A DNA stretch of 64,000 nucleotides from Nematostella vectensis (taxonomy: Eukaryota > Cnidaria > Anthozoa > Actiniaria > Edwardsiidae), in contig NC_064036.1 in the NCBI RefSeq assembly GCF_932526225.1, positions 2,108,001 through 2,172,000 of the forward strand, in the 5' to 3' direction. Positions 1-11,708 of the stretch are shown in pieces. The notes under the pieces were generated by a model that searched no databases, had not been told where the DNA came from, and saw only the letters and a list, made by a program, of their open reading frames with translations. Position 1 is the stretch's first letter, and each line of letters opens with the position of its first letter. The translations under genes were made by a program, and so were the position numbers.

Positions 1-473
1 ATCGGCTAAACGCTCTTAAAACCTTACAATGGGTGGGTGGTGAAATGATTATGGATTCTTCAACAAAAGTATATACCACAACAGATCAAACAATAGGGTG
101 GCTTCTATATACCTGCATGCTTCAACATATCTATATACCTGTATGTAGTTTCAACAGAACTATAGAGTGGTTTTCAACATCCCGTTCAACAAAATGTATT
201 TGTTAAAGTGTAATAGCCAAGCCAGAACAAAAGAGAACAAAGACATTACAGTGTATTAGTACTAGATAAACTAAATAGTATTTCACGGGTTTTTGAAAAC
301 CACTCTATACCTGCATGCTTCAACAGAAATATCAAATGACTGATGGGTGGGTCACTTCCACAGCCAAAATGTCTAGTCCACATGAATAAAATGCTTGAAT
401 AAAATGGTTGTGCCAGTTGTATGCATCAATAGATGAATAAAATGGCTGTGCTGTATGCCTCGATAGCACAATA
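1..473. other. 3' flank of the TRIM-NHL gene, no gene seen
   Basis: This AT-rich stretch lies downstream of the minus-strand TRIM-NHL stop codon. It holds short imperfect repeats of a motif reading 'tatacctgcatgcttcaac' (near 105-125 and 305-325) and an inverted pair around 'tatagagtggttttc'. It is probably 3' UTR plus flanking DNA. I see no coding potential. Confidence 0.4.
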
Positions 474-685
474 CTATAACCAGAATGGTGGGATGACTTG
501 AATGCGGTGGTTCACAGTATCACACACATACACGCGGTCTTCTTGATCCACAGCAACTCCTTCAGCCTGCTCAAAATGTCCCTTGGGTTTGCCCGTCGAT
601 GGATTCTCCACCTTGGTAATAAACGCCCCGTCTGCTGTGAACACTTGCACTCGGTGGTTGCTATGATCCGACACGATCACGTGAC
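474..685 (-). CDS. TRIM-NHL exon 3: end of NHL propeller and stop
   Basis: The acceptor ttcag|GT completes the Gly codon left by exon 2, so repeat 5 reads on as 'HVIVSDHSNHRVQVF'. Repeat 6 ends 'VNHRIQV' and the frame closes six residues later at a TAG. I take this as the true C-terminus because NHL propellers usually end just after such a strand and no strong donor is seen. Confidence 0.8.
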
Positions 686-3600
686 CTGAATTTAAGCCAA
701 AGTTTATTAAATGGGTGTCTAGTGAGGACCTACTGTATCAAGCAATCACTCTCTATCGTGCGACCAATATACAAAGTTCAATGAGGCTGTATTGAGATAC
801 CTCCATCGCGCAGCAACTATGGTCTCGTTCCTAAGGGCGACCGCGTAATAAAGGTACCATTGTAATACAGTACTTTACCCGCATATAACAACCTAGGTTT
901 TTCCAGCTTAGCCTAAACAGGTTCTTATTTAACGGGTACTATTTTAAACTTTAGGCTACTTAGGTTCTTAAATTGGTTCTTGATTCTAAAGAAAAGTTAA
1001 TTTACAAATGGCTGGTAGAAGTGCGGTGTCTAGATTTGATAAAATGTCAATACCGACCCTTAAAATCTATTTAAACTCTTAACATGCTAAAATATTAATT
1101 TAATAATAATTTATTAATTTATTCATAATTTTCATCATTGCTGGGAGATCTTAAAGGTTCATTTTTTTTCTAATAAGAACCTGTTTCGAATTCTATTCTG
1201 TCACCGCACTGAGGGACCACGCGAGATAGCATTGCGCCTGCGCGAACTTCATTGTATTGCCGCCTTTCTGCGAACAACAAGTTCTATTTTGCGGTAATAA
1301 TTCGCTGCGAAATATGTCGTCAAATGAAAGGAACGAACCGTGTAAGAACAGTGAATTGGGCAAGGAAGTCTCAGGGAAGTCTAAGAGAAAGCGAGAGGAC
1401 GGAAATCGTCCCCGTTCCATCGAAGACCCCGAGAAGATTGCCCACATTGCTGAGGGATAATCTGAATCCGGGCAGGATGTGAAATTGCAAAAAGTGCAAT
1501 TATCTTTGGTCAAAGGCATGTGTGCCTTGTCACGTGCACTTAGCAAAGTGCTCGACAAATTGTCACTGATTCCTTCGGGAAACGACATATTTAGAAAGGC
1601 CAGTGATGCCTTTGCTCTCATTGCTAATGCGAATATGGAGCTAAATCAGAGACGAAAGGAACTCATGAAGCCTGACGTGAATAATGAGTATAGACACTTA
1701 TGCTCATCATCTTCAACTGTCACTATTACTGACCAGCTTTTCGGAGATGATCTGGCCAAGAAAGTCAAAGAGTTGACTGAAGTCAATCGTGTGGGGAAGC
1801 GTGTTACCACAACAAACCCAACAGCTTACCCCAGATCTCGTGACAACAGAAACTTGAGAGCTGGAAGCTATGGCTCCGGGGGACGGATGTTTCGTACAAG
1901 GAAGTCTTTTTTAGACTCGCGAAACTACGGCAACCAGCAGCCGGACAACACAAACCAGACACGGAAGTTCAACAAGCAAAAGAGAGGGAAATGACTGAAA
2001 GAAAATGGGTAAGAAAATGGTAAGAAAATGTTCACTTGAGTCTAATGACAAAATAGGTGGACGACTGAAGCATTTTTCCTCCGAGTGTGCAGAAATAACC
2101 AATGACAAGTTCATTCTTGATTGTGTACAGCATTACAAAATTGAATTTATTGCTCAACAGCCTGAGCAACACTTTGTACCTAAGGAGATCAATTTCACTG
2201 ACAATGAGGAAAGCTTTGTAGAGGAGAAAATTTGTAAACTTTTGAGTAAAGGAGTCCTTATAGAGGCCAATCCCTGCACAGGAGTGAGATGAATATATTT
2301 CTAATATATTCATCAGACCTAAAAAAGATAACAGCTACAGGCTAATTCTTAATCTGAAAAATCTTAACAAGTATGTGCAGTACCATCATTTTAAGATGGA
2401 TACTTTACAGTCATAAGGCTCACGAAAAAGGATTGCTTCATGGCATCAATGGACTTGCGAGATGCTTATTACTCAATACCTATTGACATTGAACACCAGA
2501 AATTCTCCTAGAATGGAAAACTGCTTCAGTTCACCTGTTTGCCAAATGGACTTTTTTTGTAGGCCTAGATTATTCACTAAGGTGTTACAACCTGTATATG
2601 CTAAGCTCAGACAACAAGGCCACCTAAATGTGGGATACATAGACGATTCATATTTACAAGGGGACACAATAGAGGAATGCAATAATTATATTGCTGACAC
2701 ATGTGCCCTCTTTACTAAGTTGGGGTTTATTATCCACCCAACTAAATCAGTGCTGTTTCCAACTTTTATTTTTTGGGATTTATCCTTGACTCTGTCAATA
2801 TGACTGTGAGCTTAACACCTGAAAAGATTTCCCACATTAAAGATAAATGTGCCAGCTAGTCAGGAAGGGAGAAACAATCATTCATGACCATTGCCCTGAG
2901 GAAAGTATAGCAGAACTTCAGTGGTGGGTCAATAACATTGACAAAGTAAATTACCCTATTTGCCCCCCTAATTGACATCGCTCTCCATACTGATGCCTCA
3001 AAGATGGGATGGGGGGCAGTTAGGGGCTCAGAGAAAACCGGGGGAAGATGGTCAGAGTTTGAGTCTCTAAGTCACATTAACTGTTTAGAATTAATGGCTG
3101 TGTTTTTTAAAGCCTTCTGCAGCGATGCCAGATCAGTTCACACTAGAGTTTATTCTGATAACACTTCCACTGTAAATTACATTGCATCCATGGGAGGGTC
3201 ACAATCCATGGAATGCAATTCAATAGCAACTAAAATCTGGCTATTTTGCATAGAGAGGGAGATATGGTTGTCTGCAGCTTATAGCCCTGGAAAAGAGAAT
3301 GTCCAAACGGACAAAGAATCTAGGGTATTCAGTGATAACAAAGAGTGGATGATTGCACCACAATTATTTAAGCAAATTACTGATACATGGGGTGAACCAA
3401 CCATTGACTTGTTTGCCTCAAGGTTAAACAAGCAAGTAACATGCTATGCATATTGGAAACCAGATCCAGATACAACCTATGTAAATGCTTTTTCAATCAG
3501 TTGGAATGATAAATTCTTTTATGCATTCCCTCCATTTAGTTTGATTGCACGCTGTCTCAAGAGAATAGCGATGGAGTACTCAGAGGGGCTGCTGATCGTT

Positions 3601-6600
3601 CCAATGTGGCCAACTCAGCCATGGTACTCACAGCTACTCCACATGTTAACAGATGTTCCAAGGATGGTTCCACGAAAGCCAGACATTCTGAGAATGCCAG
3701 CGAGATAGGACATTGTACACCCACTGATAGGAAAGATGACATTGATGGCTTGCAGAGTATCAGGAGATCCCTTGAGACACAGGGAATTTCTCAACAAGCT
3801 ACAGAGATCATACTACAATCATGGAGACAGGGAACCCAAAAACAGTATGCATCGTACATCAAACGGTGGATTAAGTATAGTGCTGCAAGGAAAGTTGATT
3901 GCACTGATCCCTCTATACCTCGAGCATTAGATCTTCTCGTCGAGTTATATAATCAAGGTATTGGTTATAGCGGTATGAAACCGGCGAAGTCTGCTCTTTC
4001 ATGTATCTTAAAGCCAGTGAATGGCATTTCGTTTGGATCTCACGCTACAGTCAGTCGGTTTCTGAAAGGAGTGTTTCAGTAAAGGCCAACAATATCGCGG
4101 TACACAGAAACATAGGATGTCGGTACAGTTTTGGCCTACCTCAAGACAATCCCAAGTACAGCTGATGCTTCGCTTAAGGACTTAAGTTTGAAAACTGTAA
4201 TGCTAATGTCCCTTGTCTCAGCTCAAAGAGGGCAAACGATTCATATGCTAAATCTCAAGGACATGATTAATGAAGAAACAGGGATAACATTTGTTATGTC
4301 TGTGCCTATGAAACAAACAAAACCAGGGTCGAAATCAGTTACTGTTCAGTTTAAACCATACCATGTTGACCCTAAACTTTGTGTGGTAACTGCATTAAGA
4401 GAATATGTGTTACGTACAGAAACACTACGAGGTGAATGTAAACAACTGTTTCTTAGTTACTTGAAGCCGTTTAAACCAGTGTCTAGGAGCACAATCAGTC
4501 GCTGGGTCAAAGTTGTTATGAAGACAGCTGGTATTAATACAGATAAGTTTAAGCCACATAGTACTAGAGCTTCGTCTACATCTAACGCTAATATTTCCTC
4601 TGTGCCTGTAGACCAGATTCTGTCAGTTGCTGGTTGGAGTTCAGCTAGCACATTTGCGAAGTTTTATAACAAACCAGTTGATGTAAACAATGGATTTGCT
4701 GATACCATTTTGGCAGCAGTTAAGGATTAATAAACCATTCTTGATGTTCAGGTAACCATGTGTGCAGTTTGCTTTGAAGTCTCACGTGGTCCCTCAGTGC
4801 GGTGACAGAATAGAATTCAAAAATTAAACGAGACTTACCTGTAGGTTGAAGTTTGATTGGAATTCTATCTGTCACCAAGCACAAATCTCAATCGTCTATT
4901 TTTGCTCCAGAATAGAGCTGTACGCATTATTTAAAATAAGCCATACGATGCTCATACTGAGCCAATATTTAAAGACCTAAACATTTTGAAATTTCACTGC
5001 ATTTATTTTTTCATATTGGTAAGCTAATGTTTCAATTTAAGACTAAAATAATTCCTTGATACTTTGACAATATATTTTTTCACAATTCTCAAATTCATAA
5101 TTACAATACAAGACGTGCTAAGCTATTTCACATTCCTAAATGCAGAACAAACATACGCAAATTTGCACTTAGATATCAAGGGCCTGCATTTTATAATTCC
5201 CTAGACACTGATACTCAGTCTGCAACTTCTTTAGCTTCTTTTGTGACTAGCATTAAAACTGTTCTTCTCAACTAGTATATTGATTTTTTTCCCTTTTTTG
5301 ACTTTTTGTATGTGTGTATATGTTGTTGTTTTTATATAAAATCATAGTTCAGGTATATTAGTATGTAATCTCCTTATTTATATTTAGCCATGACTTAATA
5401 TTATGTATTTTTTCTTATAAATGGGGAGGACTATCTCGTATAAGCCTTGTGGTTTTTATGGTCCTCCTCGCCATGTATTCGTCTAATTAATTATATATTT
5501 AATGTACTTATTGTAAATATGTGGCAAATAAAAAAAACTTGAACTTAAACTGAGGGATTACGTGCACACCCTATACTGTTTATTATTCTACCCATCCGTT
5601 TGACTGAGGGATTACGTGTCCACCCTATACTGTTTGTTATTTCTTACCCATCCCTTTGACTGAGGGATTACGTGTCCACCTTATACTGTTTGTTATTTTC
5701 TACCCATCCCTTTGACTGAAGGATACGTGCCCGCCCTATACTGTTTGTTATTTTCTACCCATCCCTTTGACTGAGGGATTACGTGCACGCCCTATACTGT
5801 TTGTTATTTTCTACCTATCCCTTTCTACAGGTGTTTGGGTTAACCTGCACACATAGTAAGTGCTTTAAAAAATGAAGTTCGCGCAGGCGCAATGCTATCT
5901 CACGTAATCACTCAGTGCTTGGTGACAGATATAATTTCAATCAAACTTCAACTTACAGGTAAGTCTCGTTTAATTTTTGAATTTAAGCTAATTAGGTTCT
6001 TATTCAACGGGGGTCTAAATTGGTATTTTAGGCCAACAGGTTCTTTAATTCTAGGTGCTTTTATGGGTAAGCACTGTAATTCATAGTTATTACACTAGAT
6101 GTACCACTAATAATAAGAAGCTAAACTTTTAGACACTCTCGGAAGAGGACAGCTCTACAGTCCCTTTTTGTAATCAAACTCTCTATTCGTACGGCCGCTA
6201 AAAATAATTTTTTTAATCTTTTCTAGGAAAATCAGAATTCAATTAACTCCTCGTCATTAACATTGCATCAATTTGCCTAAAAGGGCTTTAAAATGCGGTC
6301 TAAGTCTCCATTACTTCTCGGAAGTTGGACATCAATAGATCGTATATCCTAGCAGAGGCTTGTAGTTGCTTCCAGCGCGCAGCAAGAGTAGGCTGGTAAC
6401 CAGGGTGAGGATCGTAGGAACTCACAATGTTTACGGAGTCATAAATTTTATCTTCACACCGCTATGAAAATAGACCTCTCGACAAATCAAAGCTTACTGC
6501 TTACAATCTATGCACTGTACAAAACTATGTACGGACAGCTTTCAATGCAGTTTTGAGTAAGAAACAAAATTAAGAACAAATCATTACCTGAGACATAGAT

Positions 6601-9600
6601 CATAGAAATAGACCTAGACGAGTGTTCCTATAGACTAGTCTAGAAGTAAGCAATAATAATAAATGTTTGTTCCTACCTTTGCTATTCGTGGCTATGCCTG
6701 TTGGCTCATTCAACTCTCCATCTGCGCATCCTTTGCGGCCGAACCGGAACAAACGATTGCCATGACAGTCAAACACACTGACTCGGCACTCCCTGGGTTC
6801 CGTGACATAAACACGCTCATTGTGTATTGCCACAAACCTGGGTAGATCTAATTCCTTGGCAAATACCTTGAAAAAGGCTCCGGTATCGGTAAAAACCTGT
6901 AACCTCCCGTTGTCTTTGTCCACTACAAGGAGATTCCCGCTTGATAACACAGCGAGACCGAGGGGGCATCTTAGCTGGCCCTTCTTTTTGCCTTTCTCGC
7001 CAAACTTTCTCAGAAACACCCCCTTTTTATCAAATAAATGGATATTGTTGTGATCACAGTCGGCCACATAGATGACCCCTGTAGGACCCACTGCAATGGC
7101 GCCAGGATTTTTGAAGAATCTCGCTTTCTTGCTGACTTTCCCAAATTGCATGATAAACTTTCCATCGGGGTTAAAGACTTGGATTCTTTGATTTGTCATG
7201 TCACAGACAAGCAAACGGTTTCCCTTCTTGTCAAACGCCGCACCAAATGGGAGGTTGAACTCGCCGCTATTTCTACCTTTGCAACCGATGATATGGATCT
7301 CATGCAGTTGTTGCCTTGAAGGGAGGACCACGCCGTAAGTCTGATCCTGGTCACCCCTTTTGTCTTTTTCATCACTTATAGTCCGCTTAGAGTCCAAATT
7401 CACAGTCTGGCACGTGTCCTCGCTAAGAGAATGATTCTCGTCCTCCTCCTCTTTGTCAGTATCTATGTTGTAATCAATTATGCGTTTTCTCTTTTTTTTA
7501 AAAACAACTACCATATCTTTATCTTCATCACCACATTTTTCATCTCGCTGCTCAATCCTGGTATCTCTAATGCCATTTGATGCAATATTTGCAATATCCT
7601 CCAAACTAAGCACCTCTTTTAAAGAACCTGCAGAACTGTGATGCTTCCGTTTTCTCTTTGGTCCACTGTCTTGGTGCTCAAATGCGGTCTCAACATGACA
7701 TGGTTCACATGCAGTGATAGTTGACTCTGCACTATCTGCAGTTGTTGGCTCATCCACACATCTATTAATTGTAGCCAGTTGAGACTTGAGGGTTGAAGCA
7801 TCTCTCATAGATGGATTGTTATCTGCGATTAAGCATGGTGTGTGATACTGGCTCTCCTTGCTCAACAACTGAGTATAACTGTTGTCTGAGCATGAAGAGC
7901 CCAAAACACCCAATTCCTGGTCGCAACCTGAATTATGCAAGCATGGGGTGTTTATGTACGTGTCTGGACAGCACCCTGCATAATCTGGACTATTGACTGA
8001 GCATCGGGTGTGTTCCATTTTATTCTGGTCACACCCTGTATTTTGTTGGCTGTTAACTGAACACAGGGTGTGATCTATGGTATCCTGGTCACACCCTGTA
8101 CTTTGTTCGCTGTTTACTGAACATGGGGTGTGATCTATGGTATCCTGGTCACACCCTGTACTTTGCTGACTGTTCAACGAGCATGGGGTGTGGTCTATGG
8201 TACCCTGGTCACACCCTGTACTTTGCTGACTGTTCAACGAGCATGGGGTGTGGTCTATGGTATCCTTGCCACACCCTGTACTTTGCTGACTATTCAATGA
8301 GCATGGGGTGTGTTCTATGGAATCCTGGTCACACCCTGTACTTTGCTGACTGTTCAAAAGGCATAGGGTGTGGTCCATGGCCCTTTTGTTATACCTTGAG
8401 CTTTGGCAACTTTTGACTGTGGGTGGGGTGTGAACACTAGGATCCTGGCTGCTGTCTAGATGATGCTGACTGGATGTGAGTGAGCTCCCTACTTGGCTTG
8501 GCGTGAAAATCCTGTCCGGGGGAGATTCACTGATTAGGGTAGTGCCTTCTGAATTTACCACAGGCTAAAGAAAATAGAATTAATTAAAATCAGCATGCAT
8601 GAAATCTAACAATGCTAGAACACACTTTCTAGCAAAGAGGCATGATTTTAGTGAAATTAACAAATTGTTAATCAGGCTAATAATGGAATGTATGTAAAGC
8701 CCCACAAGTATAGTTTTACATTAGATTGAAATGTGGTACTAAACCATGCAACTTTGGGGAGCGCTGTGTGTTGTTTACTTGTCTTCCAGACAAATTTGTA
8801 GCTGTGTACAAATGAAAAAGATAATTCCATTGCTATGATAATGATAAAAAGAACTGTGCTGAGATCTGGGCTTAATTCTCCAAATCCTCTACATGTACAC
8901 CATATTGAAAAAATGTTGTCATTGCAAATGGCACTTCCAAAGTTCCAAGACCAAAACATGCTTACGGTACTTATTATTCGTAAACTTGAAGGTTATAAAT
9001 AAGCTCCATCCATGCAGGAGCCATATATCCATGTTGTAAAACTGCTTCTCACCATTTCTCAATCAAAATTTTCCCTTGTTATAACATTTTTTGAAAAAGG
9101 TATATCTATATATATAAGACCAAAATCTACTTTTATTTCCCCAGTTAAAAGGCATTTCACAAATTTGATACCAGTATCCCTGAATCAATTCTTTCAAAAT
9201 CATAACATTAAAAAATAAGACGGCACCCACTGCACTTGGATTTGAGTAGTTTGCATAAGTCCCCTTCATGAGCAATTATAGCTCTTGGGATAAATGCAAA
9301 ATATTGTTTAAATAAAAAAAATATTTTCATTGTTTTGTAGTGACTGTTTTAATTTGTTACATTTTTTTGCACATCATATTACAATTGGAACACATGGCAG
9401 AACTCCTTCTCTGAAGGCATTTATCAAATAAACTGTCAGAGGTACTGATGCTCTCTATGCTTGAAGGTGGGGTGTTTATAAATATTATATTATTATTGCA
9501 GTTGTGGATAAAGGAAGGGGGAGGCACCTCAATGAAAAATCATGGGTGACATTTCAGATTTTCACTCCTATTACAGTGGAACCTCAGTATAATGCTATCA

Positions 9601-11186
9601 TACATTATATTAATAACATTATGTTATATGAAACCCATATCCAACAAAACTCTGGACCCTCTCTGGATATACACATTGCACTTACTGCACTGGATTTTTG
9701 CTTTATAATACCATTATTAAGTAATGCTGAATAAACTTACATTTTAGTGTAGTTTGTCAGCACTGAGAACAGTAAATGTTTCTTTAAAAATACCACGTGT
9801 CCACCAGGTGCTCATAAGAAGCAATCAACTGCCCCACATTCTGGTATTATAAAGGATTGTGTAACATTAATTTGTGGACCAGGCTATTTTTAGACACAAA
9901 GATTAGCCTATCTGTTGTGACCTGTGTGTTGACGTTTTGGCCCTGATATCCACCCATTACTATAAAGAGGTTTCACTGTGATGTGTGTGTGTGTGTGGGG
10001 AGGGGGGTCTTCCCCATCCAAGCCTCCATCCAAGGGAGGCTATACATACCTCTTTGCCGATTCTTCCCCACTGCTCTATCATTGTCTTGAGGCGGTCAGA
10101 TTGAGAATTGTCAGTAAACTCTAAATATCTGGTTTTACTGCCCGTATACAAAAAGTCTGCGCTCATGTGTCCTGCTTTTATTTCTTTCACTCTATTTTCC
10201 ACTGTCCTTAGGACGCTCAGCCTCTCAACCAAATTCCCTTGGCCTAAAGCATTATCAATAAAAACTTTGACTCTCTCGATAGAGGAAAGCTCTTTGCGAT
10301 GTTTCATGATCCTGTAATCTAGTGCTTGCTTTTTGCAATCTGATACCAACTCAAGATCATTTAAAAGTAAATTTTGGCGTGCTGTAACAGCTTCTATTAT
10401 CTTTTTTGATGCTTCAATGATTTCTTCCTTACAGTTCAGTGTTTGGTTTTCTAGTTCTTTTTTTTCGGCTTCAACACCTTCCATGCTAATATACAGAACT
10501 TTACGCATTTCCAAGCATTTATCAAATATATTTCTAACTTTAAAAAGGCGTCTTGCTAAGGCACCCCCTCCAAATTCCTCAACTTTGTGTTGTAAGTTCG
10601 CATGTTCTACAACGCAACTCAAACAAAGTGGCTCATTGCAGTTCGCACAATATCGAAGCAACAACTTCTCGTCTTTATGTTTCCAGCATTCTAAGTTAAC
10701 ATGTAGGGACTGGAAAATCTTGAGAGGCTTTTCTTCATTGATGAAAATTACTTGATGCTCCCGAGTAAGTTTTATTCTCCGATGTGCTTCCAGGCACATG
10801 CGACATAAGAACTCGTTACAATCCAAACATCTAGCATCTGCTAGAGCGGAGTTTTCATCGCAATTCGAGCAGATGACAGCATCATTCTCATCCAGACAGC
10901 ATCTAAGATAATTCTTAACATTGCAAGCAAAGAAGTTTGTCTTCAGCTCGCTTGTCTGTGGTATGCCTACAAGGGAATCGCAAAGTCGACAAAGCACATT
11001 CCACATATTTCCGTGTTTCTGAGCTGATTTCTGACAGCAAGATCGGCAAATCGAGTCAAGGCAAGGCAAAAGGACGGGATCATTCATCGTTTCCTTGCAA
11101 GAAGGGCATGTTATGAACTTGGTAAGGTTTTCCAGGAGCAAAACATCGTTTTCATTGACGTTATGCGGGTCCGTCTCAGTAGCCAT
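474..11186 (-). CDS. TRIM-NHL protein (RING, two B-boxes, coiled coil, tandem-repeat linker, NHL propeller), three exons
   Basis: Predicted RING-type E3 ubiquitin ligase/RNA-binding protein of the TRIM-NHL class, 1078 residues. Coding exons are 11186-10050, 8564-6677 and 685-474, all with GT/AG junctions, and phases 0 then 1 join without a shift (3237 nt). The RING is at residues 27-69 with Asp in place of the usual His, B-boxes are near 106-144 and 167-200, and the coiled coil is near 205-330. A low-complexity linker with a 20-residue tandem repeat follows, then six NHL repeats ending near the C-terminus. I chose the ATG at 11186 because upstream in-frame codons are repetitive and low in coding character. 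No filamin domain is visible between coiled coil and NHL, unlike TRIM2/3/71. Members of this class act in cytoplasmic protein and mRNA control; the specific target is unknown. The large intron carries a DIRS retrotransposon. Confidence 0.85.
1314..1994 (+). pseudogene. DIRS Gag-like protein, broken
   Basis: An N-terminal piece (1314-1460, Lys/Arg/Glu-rich) ends at a stop and the frame shifts to 1479-1994. The second piece (171 residues) has a helical middle with 'NQRRKELMKPD..YRHLC' and 'LFGDDLAKKVKEL', then a basic C-terminus rich in Arg, Asn and Gln. This matches the pattern of DIRS structural proteins. Assignment rests on position and general resemblance. Confidence 0.6.
2005..3708 (+). 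pseudogene. DIRS reverse transcriptase-RNase H, broken
   Basis: The thumb-side N-terminal part (2005-2292) has 'EEKICKLLSKGVLIEANP'. The RT core follows in other frames, and the catalytic box is visible as YIDDS near 2638. A frame from 3004 carries RNase H ('MGWGAV', 'NCLELMAVF', 'YSDNTSTVNYI') and the DIRS-specific C-terminal extension ('TIDLFASRLNKQ', 'MWPTQPWYSQLL'). Several frameshifts and stops lie between 2290 and 3000, so no active enzyme can be made. Confidence 0.85.
3606..4730 (+). pseudogene. DIRS tyrosine recombinase, broken
   Basis: Two pieces: 3606-4082 is the N-terminal SAM-like/core-binding part and ends at a stop; 4131-4730 is the catalytic part. Catalytic landmarks are the first Arg in 'AQRGQTIHML', the H-x-x-R box in 'KPHSTRAS', Trp in 'VAGWSSASTF' and the nucleophile Tyr in 'KFYNKPV'. 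The start overlaps the end of the RT-RNase H frame, as in other DIRS elements. The region around 4080-4130 is interrupted. Confidence 0.85.
4786..4880. repeat. DIRS internal complementary region
   Basis: The first third is the reverse complement of 1188-1222 (through 'tgcggtgacagaatagaattc'). The rest is the reverse complement of about 5922-5984 ('aaaaattaaacgagacttac' onward). The two meet at a GAATTC, as expected if the region templates joining of the two ends. Confidence 0.85.
4900..5549 (+). mobile_element. 5'-truncated non-LTR retrotransposon fragment (CR1/L2-like)
   Basis: Across shifting frames it reads 'LQNRAVRII', 'PYDAHTEPIFKDLNILKFH', 'KLFHIPKCRTN' and 'GPAFYNSL', the usual text after the RT thumb in CR1/L2-type LINEs. 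A 3' UTR and an A-rich tail 'aataaaaaaaacttgaactt' follow. It is inserted inside the DIRS. Confidence 0.75.
5551..5828. repeat. ~56-bp minisatellite, five copies
   Basis: Five tandem copies start 'ctgagggattacgtg' and end 'tacccatccctttga'. The start resembles the DIRS terminal block ('actgagggaccacg' on the left, 'gagtgattacgtgag' in the right end reversed), so the unit probably arose from element-end DNA. Confidence 0.85.
6677..8564 (-). CDS. TRIM-NHL exon 2: repeat linker and NHL repeats 1-5
   Basis: The acceptor reads ctttag|CCTGTG, and the exon opens in phase 0. The first part is Ser/Thr/Cys/Gln-rich and holds the 20-residue repeats. A Lys/Glu-rich basic stretch (KKKRKR-like, a possible nuclear localisation signal) follows. 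NHL repeats then begin at the 'IHIIGCKGRNSGEF' segment. The exon ends AAAG|GTAGGA in phase 1, in the middle of NHL repeat 5. Confidence 0.85.
8020..8400 (-). repeat. 60-bp coding minisatellite in the TRIM-NHL linker
   Basis: About six to seven tandem copies of a 60-bp unit encode a 20-residue repeat of the form STGCDQDTIDHTPCSLNSQQ. The period is a multiple of three, so the reading frame stays open. Copies are 85-98% alike, and weaker copies extend on both sides. Each unit has two cysteines. Confidence 0.9.
9574..9978. mobile_element. pogo/Tigger-like MITE
   Basis: The left end reads CAGTGGAACCTCAGTATAAT; the right end, reversed, reads CAGTGAAACCTCTTTATAGT. This CAGTGgAACCTC terminus is typical of pogo/Tigger-like elements. 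TA precedes the left end, and the right side has TG instead of TA. No coding capacity. Confidence 0.6.
9805..9946 (+). mobile_element. half of a hAT-like MITE, nested
   Basis: A diverged copy of the left half of the elements at 11709 and 15420. It shares the blocks 'gctcataag..gcaatcaact', 'ggctatttttagac' and 'gtgttgacgttttgg'. The right half is missing. Confidence 0.6.
10050..11186 (-). CDS. TRIM-NHL exon 1: RING, B-boxes, coiled coil
   Basis: Encodes 379 residues in phase 0. Metal ligands visible are CPSC (27-30), the C-x-D-x2-C-x2-CC run near 42-51 and CRLC (66-69). B-box cysteines start at CSNC (106-109), and a second box starts at C168. The donor reads GAG|GTATGT. A run of in-frame but repetitive codons continues upstream to 11462 and is treated as 5' UTR. 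Confidence 0.85.
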
Positions 11187-11708
11187 GTTGTTTGTGTATG
11201 GCCCGCGTAGGAGACGTCTCGCAAGTCTCGCAAAAATCACAAAGTCTCGGAATCTCAGCAAGGTCTCGAAGTCTCGTTTTTGTTTCAAAATTTTAGGGGT
11301 TTCGGAGCCTCGTTTTCCGAATCCGATTTCGGATTCCGAAATTTGACGAAAATCTGGCTCGGATTTACCAACAGGTAGCCCAAGCTCTTTATTTGTCCCA
11401 TTACGAGCCGCATGCAACCGGAAGTTAAAAAATACTGCCTCTGTGCTACGGAGTGACGTCATATTGTTGTCATCGTACTAGATTTGCGGTTTGATATTGA
11501 CACCATAAGTGTTGGTAAAACACTTGTATCTTTGAGTCTGGTAAGTATAATAAAGCACTGCCTAGTTGAGGATTTAACATATGCGACAAAACTTAATAAA
11601 GAAGCGGTCGCGATTTATGTTACATCGCCGGAAGAGCGTGATAGCGCAGCTATGTAGATACCTGAGAGCTTTAGGGAGCCCAACAGGTAGCCCAAGCTCT
11701 TTATTTGT
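11187..11708. other. 5' flank of the TRIM-NHL gene
   Basis: Holds several GTCTCG/GTCTCGCAA repeats (11215-11290) just upstream of the chosen ATG; these may belong to the promoter or 5' UTR. A 30-bp direct repeat beginning 'caacaggtagcccaagctct' occurs at about 11370 and 11680. No coding gene is seen beyond the in-frame extension of exon 1. Confidence 0.4.

Larger units (their letters stand above)
1188..5984 (+). mobile_element. DIRS-type tyrosine-recombinase retrotransposon, decayed
   Basis: The order is Gag-like, reverse transcriptase-RNase H, then tyrosine recombinase, which is the DIRS order. Inverted termini (1188-1256 and 5870-5984) share about 60 bp, including 'gatagcattgcgcctgcgcg'. 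An internal complementary region (4786-4880) is the reverse complement of the left end joined to that of the right end, the diagnostic DIRS arrangement for a circular intermediate. Stops and frameshifts break all three genes. A LINE fragment and a minisatellite sit between the internal complementary region and the right end. Confidence 0.9.
686..6676. other. TRIM-NHL intron 2, largely filled by a DIRS element
   Basis: About 6 kb lies between exons 3 and 2. Roughly 4.8 kb of it is the DIRS retrotransposon (1188-5984). The flanks at 905-985 and 5985-6060 resemble each other (both contain a 'ggttcttatt(t/c)aacggg' block), which suggests an older repeat that the DIRS split or joined. Nothing coding is seen at 6060-6676. 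Confidence 0.6.
8565..10049. other. TRIM-NHL intron 1
   Basis: AT-rich intron. Its only recognisable content is a pogo/Tigger-like MITE (9574-9978) with a piece of a hAT-like MITE nested in it, and a short GT run near 9980-9998 close to the exon 1 donor. Confidence 0.7.
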
